NCBI GenBank assembly: GCA_946539855.1
Contig: CAMNHV010000045.1
Span: 1-13,497 of the forward strand
Reading direction: 5' to 3'
Source of the DNA: CAG-791 sp002449595
GTDB taxonomy: Bacteria; Bacillota; Clostridia; Lachnospirales; Lachnospiraceae
DNA: 13,497 nucleotides
Shown: in pieces, positions 1 through 5,335 of the stretch
How positions within the stretch are numbered: position 1 is the first letter of the stretch
Layout of the letters: every line of letters begins with the position of its first letter
Position numbers and translations under genes: made by a program
Notes under the pieces: model-generated
Told to the model about the DNA's origin: nothing
Seen by the model: only the letters and a program-made list of their open reading frames with translations
Database searches by the model: none

Positions 1-55
1 TCGAACAGGAAGCCCCCACTTCTAAGCGAAGGCGAAAGTGGTGGGAGCAAGTCAC
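1..55 (+). mobile_element. Probable right end of an IS200/IS605-type element
   Basis: Just inside the window is an imperfect hairpin. CCC at 13-15 and CCACTT at 16-21 pair with AAGTGG at 36-41 and GGG at 43-45, with T42 bulged. It is followed by AGCAAGTCAC ending at 55. A subterminal hairpin of 'CCCCCACTT...AAGTGGTGGGAG' type followed by a short single-strand cleavage site is characteristic of IS200/IS605 right ends in Clostridia. This end also specifies the 3' part of the TnpB guide RNA. The element would lie to the left, outside the window. The exact boundary is inferred. Confidence 0.55.
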
Positions 56-80
56 CCTCCTGGTTAGTCTTGATTTATAA
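3..80 (+). pseudogene. C-terminal tail of a TnpB-like protein (IS200/IS605 family), cut by window edge
   Basis: An open frame enters from the left edge and ends at the TAA at 78-80. It begins EQEAPTSKRRRKWW. A '(K/E)QEAPT' tail is what many clostridial IS605-family TnpB proteins end with (family knowledge from memory). The frame overlaps the hairpin of the probable element right end, which is also usual for tnpB. Only about 25 codons are visible, so it cannot be said whether the full gene upstream is intact. It could be a chance open frame across the element end. Confidence 0.4.
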
Positions 81-97
81 CCGTCAGCGATTAAAAT
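70..97 (+). promoter_or_regulatory. Promoter of the methyltransferase gene
   Basis: TTGATT at 70-75 and TAAAAT at 92-97 are separated by 16 nt, a good sigma-A type match, giving a start near 103-105. The same hexamers, the same 16-nt spacing and the same TTGATTTATAA start recur at the flavodoxin promoter (10952-10979, minus strand). The promoter begins only about 15 nt past the inferred insertion-element end. Confidence 0.7.
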
Positions 98-108
98 AAA
101 AGTCACGA

Positions 109-124
109 GTTAGCATCATCTAAC
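109..124 (+). promoter_or_regulatory. Operator-like dyad GTTAG-N6-CTAAC
   Basis: A perfect 5-bp inverted repeat, GTTAG (109-113) and CTAAC (120-124) around CATCAT, lies 11 nt downstream of the -10 element, roughly +5 to +20. The position suits a repressor roadblock. The core GTTA-N8-TAAC recurs at 1054-1069 and 10926-10941. The regulator is unknown. Confidence 0.6.
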
Positions 125-145
125 CATTACGTCAGGAGAGACAAT

Positions 146-766
146 ATGAAAGACTACGAAGCGTTATCAAAGAAGCATTTTGACCAGCAGGCAGCGGAAT
201 ATGACGAGCGGGACACCGTCTACTACTCCAGAGAAGGCAAGATCAGCTGCAGGGATATCGCCGCGATGCTGCGGAACGAATCCTACGCCTCTCTTCTGGA
301 CGTGGGCTGCGGCACAGGCTTTCTGATCGATATGCTCGCGAAGGAGCACGACGCGGATCACTCAGGGCTGGACCTCTCGACAGAGATGATCCGCATGGCG
401 GAGAAAAAGCAGATCCCCGGGGCCAAATTCATCAACGGCACGGCGGACAGTCTTCCGTTCCCGGATGCCAGCTTTGATATCGTGACGTGCTCCCAGAGCT
501 TCCACCACTACCCTTACCCGGAGAAGGCCATGCAGGAGGCTTTCCGCGTACTGAAGAAAGGCGGTCTGTATATCCTGTCTGACACGGGTGTCGGCGGGCT
601 CGGCGGCTGGATCGACAACAACATCTTCTTCAAGCTCGCCCGCAGCGGCGACTGCCACACGACGAACCGGAAGGGGATCGCCCGGATGATGGAGGCCGCC
701 GGCTTCACCGTGACCGACTCGCGCCAGCTCCAGAGCTTCATTTATACCGTGACCGGGCGGAAATAG
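146..766 (+). CDS. Class I SAM-dependent methyltransferase
   Basis: A 206-residue cytoplasmic protein with the Methyltransf_11/UbiE-like Rossmann fold. Motif I LLDVGCGTGF is at about residues 50-59, the acidic GLDLS loop at 74-78, DIVTCSQSFHHY at 111-122, and AFRVLKKGGLYILSD at 132-146, which is the usual beta-strand 5 region. It would transfer a methyl group from S-adenosylmethionine; the acceptor cannot be deduced. The start is supported by AGGAGAG at 134-140, 5 nt before the ATG. It has its own promoter and operator-like dyad just upstream, and the next gene on the same strand starts 400 nt further on. The length is typical for small stand-alone methyltransferases. The operator shared with the downstream phosphotransferase-like gene and the flavodoxin suggests a joint response. 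Metabolic, resistance or detoxification roles are all possible. Confidence 0.9.
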   Translation: MKDYEALSKKHFDQQAAEYDERDTVYYSREGKISCRDIAAMLRNESYASLLDVGCGTGFLIDMLAKEHDADHSGLDLSTEMIRMAEKKQIPGAKFINGTADSLPFPDASFDIVTCSQSFHHYPYPEKAMQEAFRVLKKGGLYILSDTGVGGLGGWIDNNIFFKLARSGDCHTTNRKGIARMMEAAGFTVTDSRQLQSFIYTVTGRK

Positions 767-837
767 GTGGATTATTCTTCCGGAATGTGTCTATATTGAA
801 TTAATTATTTGACCATTCGATTTACGGAGGGCCCTAC

Positions 838-894
838 ATGATTGATCCTTTACGGGAAACGCTGAAGATTCGGCGTCTCCCGTTTTTTATATGA
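838..894 (+). CDS. Possible 18-residue leader peptide overlapping a terminator
   Basis: A short ORF (ATG 838, TGA 892-894; MIDPLRETLKIRRLPFFI) has a very good ribosome site, ACGGAGGG at 824-831, 6 nt before the ATG. Its codons run straight through both arms of the terminator hairpin at 852-888, so a translating ribosome would prevent the hairpin from folding. That is the geometry of a transcription-attenuation leader upstream of the dikinase-like gene. No stall motif is recognised, and a chance ORF in the 3' end of the methyltransferase transcript cannot be excluded. Confidence 0.35.
   Translation: MIDPLRETLKIRRLPFFI
852..888 (+). terminator. Rho-independent terminator after the methyltransferase gene
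   Basis: An 11-bp stem with one mismatch, ACGGGAAACGC (852-862) pairing with GCGTCTCCCGT (873-883), has a 10-nt loop and is followed by a run of six T (883-888). It ends the methyltransferase transcript unless anti-terminated, and it overlaps the 18-codon ORF. Confidence 0.75.
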
Positions 895-1042
895 TCGGTA
901 AAGCCAGATGTGCCGATCATGCTTGCATGAGGCGGTTTACGTACGTCGTATGAACTACAGTTTACCCATCCGATAAGGCTGATGTACATCGGACAGGCTG
1001 CAGTCTTTCTATCCGATTAATCATCAATGTGCGTGCGATTTC
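891..1042 (+). other. Non-coding stretch with inverted repeats upstream of the dikinase-like gene
   Basis: No ORF with a ribosome site was found here. It contains an 8-bp inverted repeat, ATGATCGG (891-898) and CCGATCAT (913-920) with a 14-nt loop. A second pair is CCGAT (970-974) and ATCGG (988-992), containing the self-complementary GATGTACATC (981-990). There is no T run after either. They may be operators or structured upstream DNA. No known riboswitch was recognised. Confidence 0.35.
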
Positions 1043-1071
1043 TTGACAGTTAGGTTAAATAAGACTAACCT
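1043..1071 (+). promoter_or_regulatory. Promoter of the dikinase-like/MATE operon with embedded operator
   Basis: A perfect -35 TTGACA (1043-1048) is followed after 17 nt by TAACCT (1066-1071), which keeps the three most conserved -10 bases (T, A and final T). The dyad AGGTTA (1052-1057) - N8 - TAACCT (1066-1071) covers the spacer and the -10, so a bound protein would block RNA polymerase. Its core GTTA-N8-TAAC (1054-1069) matches the dyads of the methyltransferase and flavodoxin promoters. Confidence 0.6.
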
Positions 1072-1133
1072 TTTACCAGATCGCTTGTTAGCTTGCGCAA
1101 ACTGCTGTTCAGGCTACCTAACCATTTCAGACT

Positions 1134-1151
1134 GTTAATTAAAGCATTAAC
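1134..1151 (+). promoter_or_regulatory. Inverted repeat next to the ribosome site of the dikinase-like gene
   Basis: GTTAAT (1134-1139) and ATTAAC (1146-1151) form a perfect 6-bp inverted repeat around TAAAGC, directly before the ribosome site GGAGG (1154-1158). It resembles the GTTA...TAAC operator but with a 10-nt core spacing. It could be an auxiliary operator or a weak hairpin limiting translation. Confidence 0.35.
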
Positions 1152-1165
1152 TTGGAGGCCGCATT

Positions 1166-3634
1166 ATGTCATCAGACAGGATCAGGCATTTTGACAGTAT
1201 TACCAAAGAAGACGTCCCATACGTCGGCGGAAAAGGCGCCAACCTGGGCGAGATGAGCCGGGCCGGATTCCCCATGCCGGAGGGCTTCGTCATCACGGCG
1301 CAGTCCTACCGGGAATTTGCTGCGGAGAACGGGATCACCAGTCAGTCGGACCACATCCGGGAAAAGATCCTTCAGGGCACCATCCCGGAGGCCCTGAAGA
1401 ACGAGATCCTCGCCGCCTATCGCCAGCTTGCCGCAGAGGAAAGCCCCTCTCTCACCGGCGCCCGCGTCGCCGTCCGCTCTTCCGCGACGGCGGAGGATCT
1501 CCCCGACGCGAGTTTCGCCGGGCAGCAGGAGACCTTCCTGAACGTCCGCGGGGAGGAAGAACTCCTGCAGAAGGTCCTGGAATGCTACGCCTCCCTCTGG
1601 GGCGAGCGCGCCGTCGTATACCGGCGCACGCAAGGCTATGACGACGCCTCCGTCGCGCTGGCCGTCGTCGTCCAGAAGATGGTGGAGAGCGACACCGCCG
1701 GCGTCATGTTCACGGCGGATCCCGTCACCGGGAGCCGCGACACGATTCGGATCAACGCGTCGCTCGGGCTCGGCGAGTCCGTCGTCTCCGGCAGCGTCAC
1801 CCCGGACAGCTTCGTACTTGCAAAGGACGGGACCGTCCAAAGCACCACAGTCGGTTCAAAGAAGACGAAGATCGTCTACGCGCAGGACGGAAAAGGCACC
1901 GTCACGCAGGCCGTCCCGGAAGCGCTCCAGAAGCAGCCCTGCCTCTCCGCGGAGGATCTCACCTCTCTGTGCAGGGAAGGCGTCAAGATCGAAAAGCACT
2001 ACGGCGTCCCCATGGATATCGAATGGGGCATCGAGAACGGGAAGACATACATCCTGCAGGCGCGTCCCATCACCACGCTCCGCGAGGAGAATGCGGTTTC
2101 GGAGGACGAGTGGCGGAAATACTACATTCCGAAGCGCTCTACCGGGGCGCTGAAAGGTAATCTTTCCTTCCTCCTGGAGAAGATGAACGACGTTTTTCTC
2201 CCCTATGACTACGACATCGGGCGCATCATCAACATGCAGAAGTCCGTCATCTTCGAGGAGGGCGGGATCGTCCTGGACATGCATCCCACCATCGACGACA
2301 ACGGCATCATGAACCTCCCGCCCAATACGATCCGCCTGACGCACAGGGTCGTCCACATTCCGGGGATGCTCCGGGAAGCCCTGGATGCGGATCATTGCAA
2401 GAGCATCATGGAGACGTCCATGGCGGGCTTCCGGAAGGAGATCGCCGACATGGCCGCCGTCGACGCGGACAGCCTCGACTGCGCCGCTCTGGGAAAAGCG
2501 ATCGAACAGGGCGAAGACCTGATCCGCCGCCTGCTGTACACCCGGTTCCGCTATGCCCTCTTCCCGCAGCTGATGCTGAACCGCAAGTGCTCCGCCTACG
2601 TCAAAAAGATCGACCCGTCCAGGGACGGCTACGATCTTCTCCAGGACCTGGACAACAAGACGGCGGAGATGACGAGGGACCTGGAGGCGGTGGCCGCCGT
2701 CGTGAGAAGCGATCCCGCCCTGCTCTCGGATGCGGAGAGCGGTCTGGACGTCCACGCACTCTCCGATAAATACCCGTCCTTTGCCGATGCCCTGCGGGAT
2801 TTCCTCGCAAAGGACGGCTTCAAGACCGACAACAACTGCTACTGCCTGGCTTCGCGTTCCTATAAGGAAGTCCCGGACCGCGTGCTGTCCGTCCTGAAGC
2901 CCATGCTGAAGGAGACGGAGACCGCGCCTTCCGGCGGCATCTTTGAGCCCCTCATGGAAAAGATCCGGGCCGCTTACGGCGAAAAGAAATACCGCAAGAT
3001 CCGGCACGCCGTCGACGCCTACCGGTATTTCCATGTGCAGCGGGAAGAGAGCCAGTACCTGTGGGAGCAGGTCTTCTATTACATGCGGCGGCTCCACGCC
3101 CGCCTGAACTTCCTTCTGACGGGGGATGATTCCGAGAACCGTTCCACGGCCTGGCTGTTCATCAAAGAGCTCCACGAGACTGCCGCCCGCGGCTATCTGA
3201 ATGACGCAGACAGGGAAAAGATCGATCGAAGGATCCGCCTTCATCCTGCCGCCGTACAGGTCTGGGAGGAATCCAAGCGCAGTATCTTCCCACAGGATGA
3301 CGCGGTCTTAAAGGGCACCGGCTGCAGCGCCGGCACAGTCACCGGCACCGTCTGCACCGTCAGCGGCCCGGAAGAATTCCACAAGCTCAGAAAGGGCGAG
3401 ATCCTGGTCTGCCGCCTGACTGACCCCGAATGGACGCCGCTGTTCACCCTTGCGGGCGGCGTGGTCGCGGATACCGGCGGTGAGCTCTCCCACGCCGCGA
3501 TCGTAGCCAGAGAATACCGGATCCCGGCCGTCCTTGGCGTCGGCATCGCCACCTCCGTGTTAAAGGACGGCGACCTGATCCTGGTCGACGGGACCCGCGG
3601 CGAAGTGAGGAAAACGGAAGCACACCATGAGTAA
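1166..3634 (+). CDS. PEP synthase / rifampin-phosphotransferase-like dikinase, no PEP-binding barrel
   Basis: An 822-residue protein. The N-terminal PPDK_N ATP-grasp domain spans about residues 10-305 (GGKGANLGEM 21-30, RSSATAED 104-111, then VMFTADPVTG, and a final LQARPITTL). A middle region of about 310-720, rich in charged helices, has no motif I recognise. The C-terminal swivelling phosphohistidine domain carries TGGELSHAAIVARE with the catalytic histidine at about residue 776, close to the C-terminus. PEP synthases and pyruvate phosphate dikinases carry a further TIM barrel for pyruvate/PEP after this domain; here it is absent. The order and length match rifampin phosphotransferases, where the middle domain binds the acceptor and ATP gives AMP plus phosphate. 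The acceptor here is unknown, and rifamycins are only one possibility. The start is fixed by GGAGG at 1154-1158. The 3' end overlaps the MATE exporter gene by 8 nt. Confidence 0.85.
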   Translation: MSSDRIRHFDSITKEDVPYVGGKGANLGEMSRAGFPMPEGFVITAQSYREFAAENGITSQSDHIREKILQGTIPEALKNEILAAYRQLAAEESPSLTGARVAVRSSATAEDLPDASFAGQQETFLNVRGEEELLQKVLECYASLWGERAVVYRRTQGYDDASVALAVVVQKMVESDTAGVMFTADPVTGSRDTIRINASLGLGESVVSGSVTPDSFVLAKDGTVQSTTVGSKKTKIVYAQDGKGTVTQAVPEALQKQPCLSAEDLTSLCREGVKIEKHYGVPMDIEWGIENGKTYILQARPITTLREENAVSEDEWRKYYIPKRSTGALKGNLSFLLEKMNDVFLPYDYDIGRIINMQKSVIFEEGGIVLDMHPTIDDNGIMNLPPNTIRLTHRVVHIPGMLREALDADHCKSIMETSMAGFRKEIADMAAVDADSLDCAALGKAIEQGEDLIRRLLYTRFRYALFPQLMLNRKCSAYVKKIDPSRDGYDLLQDLDNKTAEMTRDLEAVAAVVRSDPALLSDAESGLDVHALSDKYPSFADALRDFLAKDGFKTDNNCYCLASRSYKEVPDRVLSVLKPMLKETETAPSGGIFEPLMEKIRAAYGEKKYRKIRHAVDAYRYFHVQREESQYLWEQVFYYMRRLHARLNFLLTGDDSENRSTAWLFIKELHETAARGYLNDADREKIDRRIRLHPAAVQVWEESKRSIFPQDDAVLKGTGCSAGTVTGTVCTVSGPEEFHKLRKGEILVCRLTDPEWTPLFTLAGGVVADTGGELSHAAIVAREYRIPAVLGVGIATSVLKDGDLILVDGTRGEVRKTEAHHE

Positions 3635-4976
3635 GACCGCCAAAACAAGAGAAAACCTGCTGCACGCCGGGATCTTCCCCCTCCTGATCCGGCTGGCCAT
3701 CCCCACCATGATCGGCATGATGATCATGATGATCTACAACCTGACGGACACCTTCTGGATCGGGCGCCTGAACGACCGGAGCATGACCGCGGCCGTCGGG
3801 ATCGTCTTCGCCTTCGTGTCCCTGGTACAGGCCGTAGGCTTCTGGTTCGGCTACGGAAGCGGCAACTACATGTCCCGCTGCTTCGGCGCGGGTAAGGATG
3901 ACGAGGCGGAAGTCTACGCCAATACCGGCGTCGCGCTCTCCCTTGCCGGCGGGATCGTGCTGATGCTGGTCCCGCTCCTTTTCCTCGACCCTCTGACGCG
4001 CCTTCTGGGTGCAGGCGCCTCACCGGCCCTGTTCGACTACACGAAGACGTATCTTCGGATCATGCTCTTCGCCGTTCCGTTCGCGGTGTTTTCCACGACA
4101 GTCTATAACCAGCTGCGGCTGTGCGGGAACATCAAACACGCCATGCTCGGCATGATGACGGGGATCCTCGCCAATATCGTCCTGGATCCCGTCTTCATCC
4201 TCGGACTGCGGATGGGGATCGCCGGCGCGGGGCTCGCGACGCTCCTCGGCCAGGCGGGCAGCTGCCTCGCCCTGATCCTGATCTCGGCCCGCGGCGGCAG
4301 CGTCCCCGTCAGCCTGCGCAGATGCAGCCTCACCCGGGAGCACGTCTTCCACATCCTGGCCGGCGGGTCGCCCAACTTCACCAGGCAGGGCATCACGAGC
4401 CTCGCCTCCGTCCTCCTCAACCACGCCGCATCCGCCTACGGCGAGACGCTGCTGGCCTCCCTCACGATTGCGACGCGCGTCGCCGCCATCGGCTATATGC
4501 TGGCGATCGGCTTCGGGCAGGGCTTCCAGCCGATCTGCGCCATGAACTACGGCGCGAAGCAGTACGGGCGCGTCCGGAAGGCCCTGAAGATCACGGTCAT
4601 CACCGGGACGCTCATGATGCTCGCGGCCGCTGCCGTCTACGCGGTCTTTGCGGAGCCTCTGACGCGGCTGTTTACGGCGAATGACGAGGTCGCCGTCCTC
4701 GGCGCGCGGATCATCCGCTTCCAGTGCATCTCTCTCCCGTTCCTCGGCGTCTACGCCTACGCGAGTATGTTCCTTCAGAATACGGGAAAATATTTTAAAG
4801 CGCTCCTCGTGTCTGTCCTGCGCCAGGGGATCTTCTACATGCCGCTCCTCTACGTCCTTCCTGCCCTGTTCGGGCTGGACGGCTTCCTTCTCCTGCAGCC
4901 GCTGGCTGACCTGCTCAGCGCCGCGATCGGGATCTGGTTCCTCCTGCGGGCGCTGCGGGAGATGCCGGCACGTTAA
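3627..4976 (+). CDS. MATE family multidrug/toxin efflux transporter
   Basis: A 449-residue polytopic membrane protein with about 12 predicted helices and two MatE repeats. It opens with LLIRLAIPTMIGMMIMMIYN followed by DTFWIGRL, the usual MATE first-helix signature. The second repeat starts near residue 240 with SPNFTRQGITSL, followed by GFGQGFQPICAMNYGA. MATE proteins export cationic or hydrophobic compounds in exchange for Na+ or H+. The ATG lies inside the end of the dikinase-like gene (overlap ATGAGTAA) with only a weak CGGAAG ribosome site, so translation is probably coupled. The tight coupling suggests the exporter handles the same compound or the product of that enzyme (inference). Length is normal for the family. 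It is followed by a perfect-stem terminator. Confidence 0.92.
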   Translation: MSKTAKTRENLLHAGIFPLLIRLAIPTMIGMMIMMIYNLTDTFWIGRLNDRSMTAAVGIVFAFVSLVQAVGFWFGYGSGNYMSRCFGAGKDDEAEVYANTGVALSLAGGIVLMLVPLLFLDPLTRLLGAGASPALFDYTKTYLRIMLFAVPFAVFSTTVYNQLRLCGNIKHAMLGMMTGILANIVLDPVFILGLRMGIAGAGLATLLGQAGSCLALILISARGGSVPVSLRRCSLTREHVFHILAGGSPNFTRQGITSLASVLLNHAASAYGETLLASLTIATRVAAIGYMLAIGFGQGFQPICAMNYGAKQYGRVRKALKITVITGTLMMLAAAAVYAVFAEPLTRLFTANDEVAVLGARIIRFQCISLPFLGVYAYASMFLQNTGKYFKALLVSVLRQGIFYMPLLYVLPALFGLDGFLLLQPLADLLSAAIGIWFLLRALREMPAR

Positions 4977-4987
4977 TGAGCCATGCA

Positions 4988-5016
4988 AGAGAGGGAGCGC
5001 TTCGCGTTCCCTCTCT
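4988..5016. repeat. Hairpin directly after the MATE gene
   Basis: AGAGAGGGAGCGC (4988-5000), a TTC loop, then GCGTTCCCTCTCT (5004-5016) form a 13-position stem with one mismatch. There is no T run on either side, so it probably protects 3' ends or assists the terminator next to it rather than terminating by itself. Confidence 0.5.
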
Positions 5017-5042
5017 GTCGCGGCATTCGCCGTATGCTCGCA

Positions 5043-5092
5043 GGAACGAGCACCCTTTCAGGTGCTCGTTCCGTTTTGTCTGTAGTTTTTTT
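5043..5092 (+). terminator. Terminator of the dikinase-like/MATE operon
   Basis: A perfect 12-bp stem, GGAACGAGCACC (5043-5054) pairing with GGTGCTCGTTCC (5061-5072), has a 6-nt loop. It is followed by GTTTTGTCTGTAG and then a run of seven T on the plus strand. On the minus strand no T run follows, so it serves the plus-strand operon. It lies between the two convergent operons. Confidence 0.75.
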
Positions 5093-5097
5093 CGCCG

Positions 5098-5325
5098 TCA
5101 GCCCGGCGGATTTCCCGTTGCGATCCCGATGATCAGAAGAACGACGATCAGCACAGAGACCACGATGATCACCCCGTCGATCGTGCGGAGCGAAACATTC
5201 TCCATGATCTTGTCATAGAGGTGATAGCGCTTCGGGAGCTTCTGCCCCTCGAATTTGCCTCCGGGTGCTTCCTGCGCCTGCGCGCCCTGTTCTTCGATGA
5301 CTTCGGTCTCTCTGTTTTCTTCCAT
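5098..5325 (-). CDS. Small single-pass membrane protein at the end of the mgl operon
   Basis: A 75-residue protein. It has an acidic, Glu/Gln-rich N-terminus (about residues 1-20), a basic patch GQKLPKRYHLYDK (about 27-39), then one hydrophobic segment VIIVVSVLIVVLLIIGIATG (about 53-72) and a very short tail NPPG. It starts 10 nt after the mglC stop with no strong ribosome site, so it is probably translationally coupled and co-transcribed. I do not recognise the family. The acidic low-complexity N-terminus and regular codon use support real coding, and the overlapping plus-strand frame has no ribosome site. A role as an accessory or stabilising subunit of the sugar permease is inference from position only. 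Confidence 0.7.
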   Translation of the reverse strand: MEENRETEVIEEQGAQAQEAPGGKFEGQKLPKRYHLYDKIMENVSLRTIDGVIIVVSVLIVVLLIIGIATGNPPG

Positions 5326-5335
5326 GTCTTACTTC

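Noticed and set aside
62..82. GGTTA-N11-TAACC dyad over the methyltransferase -35
   Set aside because: The spacing differs from the shared N8 core and the flavodoxin promoter lacks its GGTTA arm, so it is probably coincidental.
1856..3244. Long minus-strand open frame (462 codons) opposite the dikinase-like gene
   Set aside because: It mirrors the GC-rich third positions of the real gene, has no ribosome site and shows no domain. The plus-strand frame has clear family motifs throughout.
1166..3634. Calling the enzyme PEP synthase (ppsA)
   Set aside because: The catalytic His lies about 46 residues from the C-terminus and the PEP/pyruvate-binding barrel that follows it in PpsA and PPDK is absent.
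4020..4988. Minus-strand open frame (322 codons) opposite the MATE gene
   Set aside because: Composition is biased (Arg, Glu, Asp, Gln) as expected of an antisense shadow. It has no hydrophobic segments and no ribosome site.
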